From positions 1 to 25,852 of the IMG/VR virus record IMGVR_UViG_3300024999_000355: a stretch of 25,852 nucleotides of DNA. One strand, written 5' to 3'. A program made the translations under genes and the position numbers. Shown one piece after another: positions 12,862 through 21,485 of the stretch. Below the pieces are notes generated by a model. The model ran no database searches. It was not told where the DNA came from and saw only the letters and a program-made list of their open reading frames with translations. Every line of letters begins with the position of its first letter. Within the stretch, counting starts at the first letter, position 1. The DNA comes from a virus.

Positions 12862-13452
12862 CTATTTTTTAAGTTCAATATATTTGGTGTAAACGATTTT
12901 CGTGTATGGATTTTTGCTTATTACCTCCTGCCTGATTGCTTTGGTACCGTATCGAAAAAACAGGAATTTGCGCGGTACACGATGAACGAACTGTTCAATG
13001 GTATCCCTACTCTCAATAATGCCAGAAAACTGCTTATTCTGGACACAACCCACAATAGTTAGCCATTTATCCAGATGTTTGATACATTTGATTGTATCTG
13101 TTCTTCCAGATAAATAAATCAGCGAATCTTTGATCTGTATTTTAACATCATAAGCGGTATTTGTTGCTGTCTGGCTGGCTGATTGCAACCTTCGAACTTT
13201 CAGGTTTAGGCTTTCGACTGTTTCAACCAATCCTATATTGGATTCTTTGAATTCTTTGTTGCTTAAAGTCAACTTTTTCACACTGGCCACGTTCAGGCTG
13301 TCTTTCGATTTATAAATCTTTACTTCACTTAAAAGTGAACGCTGATTGGCCTTAAATCTTACTTTCTCTTTGTGTTCGGAAGAATACAGAAAAGCAAGAA
13401 CAGCAACCGCAATGACAGTTATTGCCAGCGCGTAATTTTTAAGTTTGTTCAT
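12862..13452 (-). CDS. Rz/spanin-like membrane-anchored protein
   Basis: A 196-residue protein with an N-terminal membrane helix (residues 7-23, YALAITVIAVAVLAFLY), then a long charged helical segment (about 35-95, KANQRSLLSEVKIYKSKDSL and onward) likely to form a periplasmic coiled coil, then a beta-rich C-terminal domain. It overlaps the holin gene by 14 bases and is three bases from the endolysin. That position and topology match an inner-membrane spanin (Rz-like), which would fuse inner and outer membranes at lysis. It also resembles DUF6549-type proteins of Bacteroidota phages as I recall them. No separate outer-membrane spanin gene is seen in the window. Confidence 0.65.
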   Translation of the reverse strand: MNKLKNYALAITVIAVAVLAFLYSSEHKEKVRFKANQRSLLSEVKIYKSKDSLNVASVKKLTLSNKEFKESNIGLVETVESLNLKVRRLQSASQTATNTAYDVKIQIKDSLIYLSGRTDTIKCIKHLDKWLTIVGCVQNKQFSGIIESRDTIEQFVHRVPRKFLFFRYGTKAIRQEVISKNPYTKIVYTKYIELKK

Positions 13453-13711
13453 TTGGTTTAACTAAAGGTGTTGAATTGTGAATCATCTCAGTCTTTTCAG
13501 AGGAACCTTTATTGGATGCAAAGAAGTATCCCAGAACAAGCATAAATCCTGAATGATACGCCATTGCTATGCCATAGATCAAATTAACGATTGCCTGATC
13601 TGTAGTGCTGGCTCCTTTCATCCATAGAATAAGTAAAAACGTGATCATTGCTATTTCTCCAATCACAATGATGCAAGCAAGGCAATACTGAAATATGTCT
13701 TTTGCTTTCAT
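13439..13711 (-). CDS. Holin
   Basis: A 90-residue protein with two membrane helices (about 9-32 and 42-64) and a short charged C-terminal tail. The sequence L-G-Y-F-F-A-S-N-K-G-S-S-E-K-T-E at the end of the second helix matches the G-x-x-F-G-S-S-x-G-S-x-x-K-T pattern of a common phage holin group. It forms holes in the inner membrane that let the endolysin reach peptidoglycan. It precedes the spanin-like and endolysin genes, so the lysis cassette order is holin, spanin-like, endolysin. It starts 12 bases after the beta-helix gene stop. Confidence 0.75.
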   Translation of the reverse strand: MKAKDIFQYCLACIIVIGEIAMITFLLILWMKGASTTDQAIVNLIYGIAMAYHSGFMLVLGYFFASNKGSSEKTEMIHNSTPLVKPNEQT

Positions 13712-13723
13712 GGTATTTAATTT

Positions 13724-15691
13724 TTAAAACATCATTCTTTGTTTATGATATACCAACATTTTCTTATGGTAAGTTCCGGCTGCTCTATCACCCGGCACAG
13801 GATCAGGGTCTTGACGGTAAAGCAACACGGATGTGAACGGCTGTAAAGTAACCTCCGTATAATCAACATCGCTGGTTATCCCTTTATAGTTTGCACCCAA
13901 CTGTACTGTTATAGGACTTTTAGTGTCGTTGTATTCAAGTCTTAAACTGGATAATACTTTTGCCTTCAGTATAGTTTCAGATTCCTGACCAGTGAAGGTT
14001 TTCCAACCGGCAAAAGTGTAGTTATTTAAAGTGTAGCTAGGCAATACCCATTCTGCTTTATGAACGTTTAATCCGGTTGATTCGACCACGAACGTATTAT
14101 TGTCGCTTGTTCCGAAATCATCTGTAGTAAATGTGCTATTATCAATCAGTGAGGTCATTCTGGCGGTATTTACGCCCTGTGCGATAACATTTGAACTCAA
14201 AGTGTTATCGTGAGCATAACCACCACCCATGTGTAAATTTTGGATAGAAATTCCTGTAAGAACTGCATTGAAAAATGTATTATTATGGACATTGACAAAA
14301 TAAGGGTCATTCATGTGCATCCCACTTTTTGCCATGTTGATTACAGTATTGTTATCCCACTCAATGTGGTTCGCATTGTTATCATTGTACAGCCCATTTG
14401 CATTGCCATTTAGTAGGATGTTATTATGCACCCTTTGGCCTGAACTTGTCGCAGGGTTACCGATAAACGTATAAATACATGCACCGTCAGTTAGTATGGA
14501 GCAGTTAGTATCAATTTTATTATATCGAACAATGAAGTTGTTATTATAGAACATCAACCCACAATAACCACAATTTGTAATCTGGTTATATTCGACCAAT
14601 CCACCAGTGCTGGTGATTCGAACTCCCCAGTAGGAAAATCCATCTGTACCACCCATGCCCGACAAAAGACCTGAATTATTTATAACACAATCTCTGATAA
14701 TAGAACCGTTTCCGGTCATGTATATTCCACAACCGTTTGAATCAGATATGTTGCAACCGTCAATAGTAACAGGAGGACTGCCCGGTGCATATACTCCTAT
14801 GTTTCCAGAAAAGTTTATACTGCAATTGTTTAAAGTAATATTGACTGAAGCAGGTATATAAACATTGTAAGAATTTCCGCCTTCGATTGTAAGGTTGTTG
14901 GCGGCAACGGTATTTTTACCATTTATTGTAAGTACCGTAGTTACCGTACTGGCCTTTACTACATATGATGTAGGGTCATTTGCTCCAAAATACATATAAA
15001 GGTATGTGCCGTCACAATACCATTCCCCAAGAGTAGTGCCTGTCTGACTTAATGTTGTCAGGCTTTTTTGAAAAAAGTATTGTTTAAGGCCATCTACTGC
15101 AACTGGATTATTTGTTGAGCCGGACGTATAGGTTATTGTTGTGCCTGAATGGTTCGTTATAAGGCTTCTGTCAATTGTCCAGTTGTTCTTTTTAATTACA
15201 ACTTCAGCTCCTGTCCAACTAGGTGAAGCGGGAAGTTCATCATCAGTGAAAGAAGTTCGGCCAGTAGAAGTGGTCATTGTTAGCCAATCTGTTTTAGGCC
15301 ATCGGCCCATTGCTTTACTAACACCATCAACCGTAACCATGTTGCAACTGGCTGAAGCCGTTGCTGAAGCCCGATAAATTCCACTACCTTGATCAGACCA
15401 TCCTGTAATTGTTTGAAAACCGCTAATCACAGGTTTATTGCCTGTTCCGTAAGCGCCATATCCCATATTCCATCTTTGTGCCGTCAAAGAGCCTAAAAAA
15501 GTGTCGCCTCGTTTAAATAATATGGAATCATTGGCAGCAAGCGTCAAGGCATTTGCAGCGGTCAGTGTCTGTTTGGGTAATCCCGTTGTCAGTCCCGAAT
15601 TACTATCCGAACCCGATGTGCTGAAGTAATATTTTGCTGAATATCCTGAAATGCTGCAAATCAGGAATATAAATGGCATTAACTTTTTCAT
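13724..15691 (-). CDS. Right-handed beta-helix protein with signal peptide
   Basis: A 655-residue protein from ATG 15691-15689, one base after the upstream stop. I reject a longer start at 15751 because this one begins a classic signal peptide (MKKLMPFIFLICSISGYSA, cleavage probably after Ala). Residues after it (YYFSTSGSDSNSGL and the LPKQTL motif) open a parallel beta-helix of the kind found in pectate lyases and tailspikes. Asn/Gly-rich rungs (NNxIxxN, for example in NNTVINMAKSGMHMN) run through the middle. A beta-sandwich-like end (TLQPFTSVLLYRQ) is followed by a short basic tail. It may bind or cut surface polysaccharide. Whether it joins the virion or is exported from the cell is unclear. 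Confidence 0.75.
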   Translation of the reverse strand: MKKLMPFIFLICSISGYSAKYYFSTSGSDSNSGLTTGLPKQTLTAANALTLAANDSILFKRGDTFLGSLTAQRWNMGYGAYGTGNKPVISGFQTITGWSDQGSGIYRASATASASCNMVTVDGVSKAMGRWPKTDWLTMTTSTGRTSFTDDELPASPSWTGAEVVIKKNNWTIDRSLITNHSGTTITYTSGSTNNPVAVDGLKQYFFQKSLTTLSQTGTTLGEWYCDGTYLYMYFGANDPTSYVVKASTVTTVLTINGKNTVAANNLTIEGGNSYNVYIPASVNITLNNCSINFSGNIGVYAPGSPPVTIDGCNISDSNGCGIYMTGNGSIIRDCVINNSGLLSGMGGTDGFSYWGVRITSTGGLVEYNQITNCGYCGLMFYNNNFIVRYNKIDTNCSILTDGACIYTFIGNPATSSGQRVHNNILLNGNANGLYNDNNANHIEWDNNTVINMAKSGMHMNDPYFVNVHNNTFFNAVLTGISIQNLHMGGGYAHDNTLSSNVIAQGVNTARMTSLIDNSTFTTDDFGTSDNNTFVVESTGLNVHKAEWVLPSYTLNNYTFAGWKTFTGQESETILKAKVLSSLRLEYNDTKSPITVQLGANYKGITSDVDYTEVTLQPFTSVLLYRQDPDPVPGDRAAGTYHKKMLVYHKQRMMF

Positions 15692-15692
15692 T

Positions 15693-16760
15693 TTACTTGT
15701 ATAGCCAGAGTCCGTAAACGCTACTTGTCCCAACAGCGCTGTTGGTGTCAAAATCAGTTGTATTTGGAAGATAACTTGTTGTACTTAGGTACGACCCCGT
15801 TTTAATAATACCATTTAATAATTGTGCTGAAGATGGTATTACTGCATGATTATAAATGACAGGGACGGTTGCAGGGGAGGCATCACTTGTATTCCAGATA
15901 CCCATAACTAAATATGCGCCTGGCGTAAGGATTCTTTGCGTACCAAATGCTTTATAGCCTTTTCCGAATGCAGTAGTTTTCCATATATTTCCATCGTTTG
16001 CAGTGGAATCAATAACAGTTGCGGCGTTTGTTCCTGTATTAAGCGAAAATAGTTTGAACCCATTATATTTGTCCGCAACAAAGTTCCCAGCTGTTTGCTG
16101 AACAAAACCAACACCTGTGACAGTATCCGTTCTGAATACATAAAAAACCTCAAGGTATGGACGCCCATCAACCATCGTTATTGTTGTTCCTAGCGGCGTT
16201 AATACCATTGCGGGGAAATATTTAACTTCCTGACTATTGAAATTGCTTCCAATAGCTTTCATTTCTTCCATGAATTTATTTTTCTTCAGGTAGTTTGTCT
16301 GAAGCCTGAAATCATATCCTGTTACATATTTTCCGGGAGTAGTGCCAGAAGAATCAGCTTTCATTACAACAAGCGTTGACGCTGTTACCGAATCTGTTGC
16401 AAGCGGCACATTAAGTGCAGCCCTCATTTGTACGTCTGAAAGTGGCGATATGGTGTTGTTTGCGTTAAACTGAGGAAAACTAACTGTATTAGGATTAGCC
16501 ATCTTCATAATATTATTGCCTATAGAAGTGGTCTGTACTCCGCCAACTTTAAACAAATCAGGAATGTATGGCTGTAGTAAAGTTGCCCCTTTGAATATTC
16601 TGTAAGCATCAGTTGAATATTGAGTCAAACTATCAATTGTGATTACGGAAGTACCTGAAGGTGTTTTGCCTATTTTAAGGCCCTTGGGGGCTGTTAGTGG
16701 TTGTGCGCTTGCGAAAAGAACGCAAATCGATATGAATGATAATAAAATAAGTTTTTTCAT
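15693..16760 (-). CDS. Fibre-like protein with signal peptide
   Basis: A 355-residue protein. The N-terminus is a clear signal peptide (MKKLILLSFISICVLFASAQ, cleavage probably after SA). The mature part starts PLTAPKGLKIG and has low-complexity beta-rich sequence like phage fibre or appendage proteins (QFNANNTISPLSDVQMRAALNVPLA is split over residues near 97-122). A C-terminal globular region of about 130 residues ends VYGLWLYK. It lies in the tail operon with tight spacing to the beta-helix gene. A signal peptide is odd for a structural tail protein. It may be displayed at the cell surface, or assembled with the virion after export. No enzymatic motif is visible. Confidence 0.65.
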   Translation of the reverse strand: MKKLILLSFISICVLFASAQPLTAPKGLKIGKTPSGTSVITIDSLTQYSTDAYRIFKGATLLQPYIPDLFKVGGVQTTSIGNNIMKMANPNTVSFPQFNANNTISPLSDVQMRAALNVPLATDSVTASTLVVMKADSSGTTPGKYVTGYDFRLQTNYLKKNKFMEEMKAIGSNFNSQEVKYFPAMVLTPLGTTITMVDGRPYLEVFYVFRTDTVTGVGFVQQTAGNFVADKYNGFKLFSLNTGTNAATVIDSTANDGNIWKTTAFGKGYKAFGTQRILTPGAYLVMGIWNTSDASPATVPVIYNHAVIPSSAQLLNGIIKTGSYLSTTSYLPNTTDFDTNSAVGTSSVYGLWLYK

Positions 16761-16787
16761 GATTATTTGATTTTAAAATTTGACTGA

Positions 16788-17204
16788 TTATTGTCCACCG
16801 ATGTTTTCCCAGCCAACCCCTTCTGCTCCTGAAAATCCGCCAATAATCAATTCCTGATCAATGGCATACGTGAACCCGGCACGGTAGCCGAAGCGAACTT
16901 TTAAGCCAGTCGCTGTATTTGGAAGGTACAAGAAACCGTCTGAGCCAACTCCGCCTCCGCTTACCCTAAAAAAAAAAGTACCTGAAACAGCGTTGAAGTC
17001 AGCTATGTCGGTGTAAAAATCACCTTCTGCATTCTTGCACACTTCTTTTACATCAAATTCATTTCTGAATACAGTACCGTCAAGGTTTCGAAGTTCAACC
17101 TTATCTTCTGATGTTGGGCAAACCCAAAGCTGACCTTGATAAATGCTCGTAGCATTATCTCCGTAGATCATTGCGCCGTCTGAAACTCTCTTGAATAAAT
17201 ACAT
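16788..17204 (-). CDS. Small tail-operon protein (138 aa), unknown
   Basis: A 138-residue protein rich in Gly, Phe, Tyr and Asp, predicted as mostly beta strands (MYLFKRVSDGAMIYGD..., FFFRVSGGGVGSDGF, GFSGAEGVGWENIGG at the end). No signal peptide or membrane segment. It lies between the small late proteins and the secreted fibre-like protein, so it could be a virion decoration or fibre-associated protein. I do not recognise a family. The leader carries the ATCAAAATAATCAGCC box before the ATG. The 138-base gap upstream (17205-17342) shows no gene and no clear promoter. Confidence 0.6.
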   Translation of the reverse strand: MYLFKRVSDGAMIYGDNATSIYQGQLWVCPTSEDKVELRNLDGTVFRNEFDVKEVCKNAEGDFYTDIADFNAVSGTFFFRVSGGGVGSDGFLYLPNTATGLKVRFGYRAGFTYAIDQELIIGGFSGAEGVGWENIGGQ

Positions 17205-17342
17205 GGCTGATTATTTTGATTGTTAATATTCCAAAATTCTATATAAAAGTCAGGATGCAGAATAAACACACATTCAATAATATGACTCTTAAAGTATTGT
17301 CATTAATTAAAATATATGATTGAGAAACTCAAGCCGGTTGTT

Positions 17343-17840
17343 TTATTCTTCTATCAGCGGCATAACCGCTTTCATTTGTCTTTGATTCAGCCCAAGACTT
17401 TCAATCGTTGAAAATTTGATTTTGTAAAGCACAATGTCGCTGTCCGATTCAAGCAATTTGTCAACTTCTTTCTGGTAGGCTTCCGACTGTTTTTTCCATT
17501 CTTCGCCTTTTTCCCATTCTGCCAGTGTTTTTTTCTCGATTTCAGCCTGTTGTTCGGGTTTGGCATCCTTCATGGCTGCTTCCATGATAGGCAAAATTTC
17601 TGCGTGTAACTCTTTGAATCCGGCTGGCTTCAGGTTTTCAATTACCTTTCGGAGCGTTTTCACTTCGCTTTCGAGCCTGTCAACATTGCGCTGGACTGCA
17701 TATTGAAATGTCGAATTTTGAATGTTGTTAAAATCTGTTTGCTCTAAAAGGTTGAGCAGATTAAATACTTCTGATTTTTTCATGTTTGATTTATTTTGTG
17801 TTAAAACTTGGACTTCTTTACGCTTGATTTTGGTTTCCAT
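17343..17840 (-). CDS. Small helical tail-operon protein, DUF1617-like
   Basis: A 165-residue protein (146 from an alternative ATG at 17783, where MKKSEVFNLLNLLEQ begins and the family-like part starts; both have TAAATCAA-type leaders). It is highly helical and charged. Residues about 50-70 (AVQRNVDRLESEVKTLRKVI) are a coiled coil, and the end reads LNQRQMKAVMPLIEE. The order of features resembles DUF1617-type small proteins found with phage tail genes, whose role is unknown. This is a weak match by eye. Possible chaperone or assembly factor. Confidence 0.6.
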   Translation of the reverse strand: METKIKRKEVQVLTQNKSNMKKSEVFNLLNLLEQTDFNNIQNSTFQYAVQRNVDRLESEVKTLRKVIENLKPAGFKELHAEILPIMEAAMKDAKPEQQAEIEKKTLAEWEKGEEWKKQSEAYQKEVDKLLESDSDIVLYKIKFSTIESLGLNQRQMKAVMPLIEE

Positions 17841-17872
17841 TTTGATTAATTATTTGGTTAAATAAAATATTT

Positions 17873-18358
17873 TTATGGAGCTGATTCTTCGGTGAGTGAA
17901 TACACAACTGATGAACTGTCCGTAGTCCGTGCAAATGCCCGTATAGATGCTGCTGACCATTCGGGATTGTACATATCATCGGTGTAAGTTCCGACACCAT
18001 AACCACCACCCGAATTTGAATGAGCTGCAACGGAATCACTTATTGTTGGTGTTCCCGGAATTGAGAATACCCAACATACGCCTATCACATTGTAAAGAAA
18101 ACCACCTAGACTATTAATTTGATAAGTGACCCGCCAATGGTCCATATCAGGTACGCCATATTCAACGTTCAGTATTGTTATTGCATCGGAAGGGATTTGA
18201 TAATTTCGAAAATTACTCAACCGGTCTTTACTTCCTTTGTAAGCGGCATCGAAATAGGCATCAACCGAATTGGCAAATGAAGACGATAGGGAAGCACCGC
18301 CAACAACGGCAACTACATCCTGAAGAGTAAACGTATTGGTATCGGGTACGCTAGGCAT
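17873..18358 (-). CDS. Small Bacteroidota-phage tail-operon protein, unknown
   Basis: A 161-residue protein from the ATG at 18358-18356 (a longer frame from 18403 would overlap the fibre gene by 53 bases and is less likely). It opens with TFTLQDVVAVVGGASLSSSFAN and continues DAYFDAAYKGSKDRLSNFRNY, a recurring segment in Bacteroidota phage proteins near fibre genes. The remainder is beta-rich with a Gly/Ser stretch. It starts five bases before the fibre stop is complete, so it is coupled to the fibre gene. A fibre-tip or adaptor role is likely from position but not shown. Confidence 0.65.
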   Translation of the reverse strand: MPSVPDTNTFTLQDVVAVVGGASLSSSFANSVDAYFDAAYKGSKDRLSNFRNYQIPSDAITILNVEYGVPDMDHWRVTYQINSLGGFLYNVIGVCWVFSIPGTPTISDSVAAHSNSGGGYGVGTYTDDMYNPEWSAASIRAFARTTDSSSVVYSLTEESAP

Positions 18359-21300
18359 GGATTTGTAATTTAAGTTTTTCAACTTCGGCTTCCAGATAAG
18401 CAACTTTGGCTATTAGCAAATCAGTGTATGAAACCGACTTCATACCGGCTTTATCTGTATAAACCAGATCGGGTACAATCTTTTCAAGTTCCTGTGCAGG
18501 AACCCCGTAACGCAGGCGGCTAAGGTCGTTATTCATCCGAAACTCTACTAAATTGACATTCTTTACCCAGCTTAAATCCTGAATTGGTTGGATGTCAGTT
18601 TTCAGCCGAATATCTGAACTCAGAATAAAGTTAGTTGCTGTAAATGTTGAATTGTTGGTTACTGCGCCGGTAAAAGCACATCCTGCCAAGTCAGCTTTTA
18701 ATGCTAAAGCAGTATAAACAGCACCCGAATTTATTGGTAGTAATCCATTTTGCGATACACTTCCATCTGTATTTAATGATATTGCATTTGTATTCCATGA
18801 AAAAAAGAATGGGTCTAAATTACCATAGGTGCTCGTTCCGAACAGTTTCACCTTACCCATATTTGTGGAAGCTGCATCGAGGTTGGTTTTATCGGCGGCT
18901 GTCATTACACCGGCAATCGACGTAGTTGCAGCGGTAATGTCTTTGTAAAACGTGTCGGTGTCGTAAAGCCGAACATAGGTGGATGTTTGACTTGAACTAC
19001 CTGAGCGGGCAATCCAACCACCGCCGCCTCTGTAATAAGGTGCACCTCCTACAGGAGCTTCAGGAAAGGAGACTGTTGATGAAGGCGCGAAATCTGTTGA
19101 AGCTGAATTTGCAGCAGTGCCAAAAGTACGGTAAGCAAGAACATCTGTACCAATCACCAAACCTAACGAAGTCCTTCCGGTTGCAGCATTTAATCCGGTT
19201 GCGCCGCCATCCCACTGATTATATTTGTCCCAATTGGCTGAATTGTTCGCAATAAAACTCCATACACCTGCACCATTCGAAACGGGGATTCCCGAACCAT
19301 CATAAGAACTAACCGCGTAAGGCACATTGATAGTGTAAGCATTTGTAGCTTTACTAATTGACACATTTGTGCCTTGAATAAAGTTTAAAGCATCACCATT
19401 ATTCACAGTAGATTCAGAAGACCCTCCTAATTGAGTTCTGAATGAATAACTTGATCCGGGTGCAGGTATCGGTACATTAATCCAGTTTGTACCATCCCAT
19501 TTCAGAATGTCGTTTGTCTGTTTTGAAGTGATTGAGATATTCGAGTGCGAATCGAGCGTATGTGCTGAAGGCGCAAAAGTTGACGGTACATTTATTAAAT
19601 CGGTATAGCTGCCCGAAAACAAAGTAGGCTTCCCGGTAAGGTCGGCATATGCTCCTGAAAACAAGGCCGGAAAATCAGTCCAAACAGGAGTTGTACTTAT
19701 TCCCTGTGATTTTAAGTATTGCCCGGCAGTTCCGGCATAGCCTGTGCGAGTCCAATCAAGAAAGGTTGAAACTCCTGAAAGTTTATAGCCGGTTGCATTT
19801 ACGGTTGAAAGAAAATCGGTTGTGCCATCGGCATTTATTGTAGTCCTGACAATTCCGTTAGTTCCAAATTGAAGATTTGTAGCATTATCCGTTCCAACAA
19901 TTCCGGCATAAGCAGACGATCCAGTAAATACACCCCCACCCACAGAAGACTCAACTCCTGTATATAAACTTCCACCCGTGTTAATAAAATTAGCAGTCCT
20001 GCGCGAAGTTGCAGTTTCGCCAAATGTCATGTTTCCACCAAATTGCCCAGTACCGTTTATCCACATATTAGCAGTTTGGGCACTGGCGTTTTGGTTCCAG
20101 ATTACATCTTCCTTGTAGGTAAGAGTTTTGCGGGTAGTACCTGAGGGTGTAAAATATAAGTTGGTAGCATCACGTTCCATCAACCCTGCTTCTGGAGTAG
20201 TTACAAGGGTGGAAGCTTCAAATTTTAATTGGCCAGTACCTGCCGTGGCTGTTCCGGCTTTGATGTGAAGGTAGGCGGTGGGATCAATCCCGCCAATTGA
20301 AACTTTTCCTAGGTCACTCAAATATAGGGTTTCTATATTATTTGGTTTAAATCTTATGCCAGCATCACCTCCTGTATTTTTGCTCGTTACAAAATACGCA
20401 CCAGAATCGTGATGATAATTCATCAAAAAATATGAATTTGCACCAGTATTTCTGCTTCTTATTACCAGCGAGGGGTTGTCAATAAAATTTGCGTCTGCGT
20501 GTAGTATCGTTGTGCTAAGTGATGAATAAGACAAGTCTTGACTTTTAATTTGCACGATTCCTTTTACATTTTCCGAGGTGTGAGTTCCGTAAACGTTGAA
20601 GTTTAAAGTAGCCCCGGAATCGTAGTATCTTATTTGCCCCACGCCTCCTGTACCATCCAAAATTTGTAGCTGGGCAAAAGAATCGGCCCATATCGCCCCA
20701 TGTACTCTTAATTTATAACTGGAGCTAATATTTGGCGGTCCCCCTATTCCAACTGTTCCTAAATTGCCAACAATCAGTCCTGGAGTTCCAGAACTTATTA
20801 GAGCCGAAAAAACTACAGGTATTTTTGTAATTGTCGAAGTAGGTGTGTCTGTAAACGGAGTATCTACTGTCAAACTAGTGTTTGATCCAATAGCTGTTAC
20901 TATTCGAGTTTCGGCATTGATAGTAATTCTGTCTCCAATCATCAACTCTGTTAAAAATAACGTACCTGTTCCAATTAATGTCGTACTGACAGTTGGGTTT
21001 GCCGTCCCCGTCAAGGTTGAAGCATCTGCGCCAGTGATTTTCGTTGACCCTCCATCCGTCCAAATCGGCGAATTGGCCAATACCCCCGCAGTTTTATAAG
21101 GCAAATAGCCGGTAGTTAGGCCAGTGGCAGGGTAAACAGATAGAGGGGCGTAAATTGTGCTATGGTCATGATCTCCATAAGCTGCCAGCACGTGCGAAGT
21201 GCCAAAGCCGGGGAAGGAGACTGTTGAAGATGGGGCATAATTAGTACTTACCGAAATTAACCCTGCACCATCGATACTCACCCCTGAACCGATTTTTACA

Positions 21301-21485
21301 CCTCCTAAAACTGAGGCAGTGGCGGTGGGGAGGGTGTAGGAGCTATCTGTTCCAACAATCAGATTTCCGTTAACATCGAATTTCATAATTTTACCTTCAG
21401 CCCAACCTGTTCGGTCAATACCCTTTAATTTCCAAATCGAATTTAATGAGGATACATTTCCCCATAGCAAACTTGCATGTCTCAT
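18351..21485 (-). CDS. Tail fibre with C-terminal intramolecular chaperone (peptidase S74)
   Basis: A 1044-residue protein. The N-terminal about 80 residues (GKIMKFDVNGNLIVGTDSS; TATASVLGGVKIGSGVSIDG) are typical of trimeric fibres. The shaft holds recurring motifs such as APSSTVSFP (twice, far apart) and TAADKTNLD. The last 90 residues are the endosialidase-type chaperone: S-S-D-I-R-L-K-T-D starts near 956, with the autocleavage bond at Ser957-Asp958, then YGVPAQELEKIVPDLV, SVSYTDLL and a closing coiled coil. The domain drives trimerisation and cuts itself off. It follows the Tal-like gene with overlapping stop and start (TAATG). Receptor binding is inferred. Codon and composition bias is repeat-rich, as usual for fibres. 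Confidence 0.88.
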   Translation of the reverse strand: MRHASLLWGNVSSLNSIWKLKGIDRTGWAEGKIMKFDVNGNLIVGTDSSYTLPTATASVLGGVKIGSGVSIDGAGLISVSTNYAPSSTVSFPGFGTSHVLAAYGDHDHSTIYAPLSVYPATGLTTGYLPYKTAGVLANSPIWTDGGSTKITGADASTLTGTANPTVSTTLIGTGTLFLTELMIGDRITINAETRIVTAIGSNTSLTVDTPFTDTPTSTITKIPVVFSALISSGTPGLIVGNLGTVGIGGPPNISSSYKLRVHGAIWADSFAQLQILDGTGGVGQIRYYDSGATLNFNVYGTHTSENVKGIVQIKSQDLSYSSLSTTILHADANFIDNPSLVIRSRNTGANSYFLMNYHHDSGAYFVTSKNTGGDAGIRFKPNNIETLYLSDLGKVSIGGIDPTAYLHIKAGTATAGTGQLKFEASTLVTTPEAGLMERDATNLYFTPSGTTRKTLTYKEDVIWNQNASAQTANMWINGTGQFGGNMTFGETATSRRTANFINTGGSLYTGVESSVGGGVFTGSSAYAGIVGTDNATNLQFGTNGIVRTTINADGTTDFLSTVNATGYKLSGVSTFLDWTRTGYAGTAGQYLKSQGISTTPVWTDFPALFSGAYADLTGKPTLFSGSYTDLINVPSTFAPSAHTLDSHSNISITSKQTNDILKWDGTNWINVPIPAPGSSYSFRTQLGGSSESTVNNGDALNFIQGTNVSISKATNAYTINVPYAVSSYDGSGIPVSNGAGVWSFIANNSANWDKYNQWDGGATGLNAATGRTSLGLVIGTDVLAYRTFGTAANSASTDFAPSSTVSFPEAPVGGAPYYRGGGGWIARSGSSSQTSTYVRLYDTDTFYKDITAATTSIAGVMTAADKTNLDAASTNMGKVKLFGTSTYGNLDPFFFSWNTNAISLNTDGSVSQNGLLPINSGAVYTALALKADLAGCAFTGAVTNNSTFTATNFILSSDIRLKTDIQPIQDLSWVKNVNLVEFRMNNDLSRLRYGVPAQELEKIVPDLVYTDKAGMKSVSYTDLLIAKVAYLEAEVEKLKLQIHA

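Noticed and set aside
13724-15751. Longer start (15751) for the beta-helix gene
   Set aside because: It would overlap the upstream gene by 59 bases and bury the signal peptide that begins at 15691.
17205-17342. Possible promoter in the 138-base gap of the tail operon
   Set aside because: Only a near match (ATTTTGG) to the -7 element and no -33 at suitable spacing are visible.
20764-21099. Long plus-strand frames opposite the fibre gene and opposite the tape measure and helicase genes
   Set aside because: They lie antisense to well supported genes, have low-complexity translations and no recognisable domains or start context.
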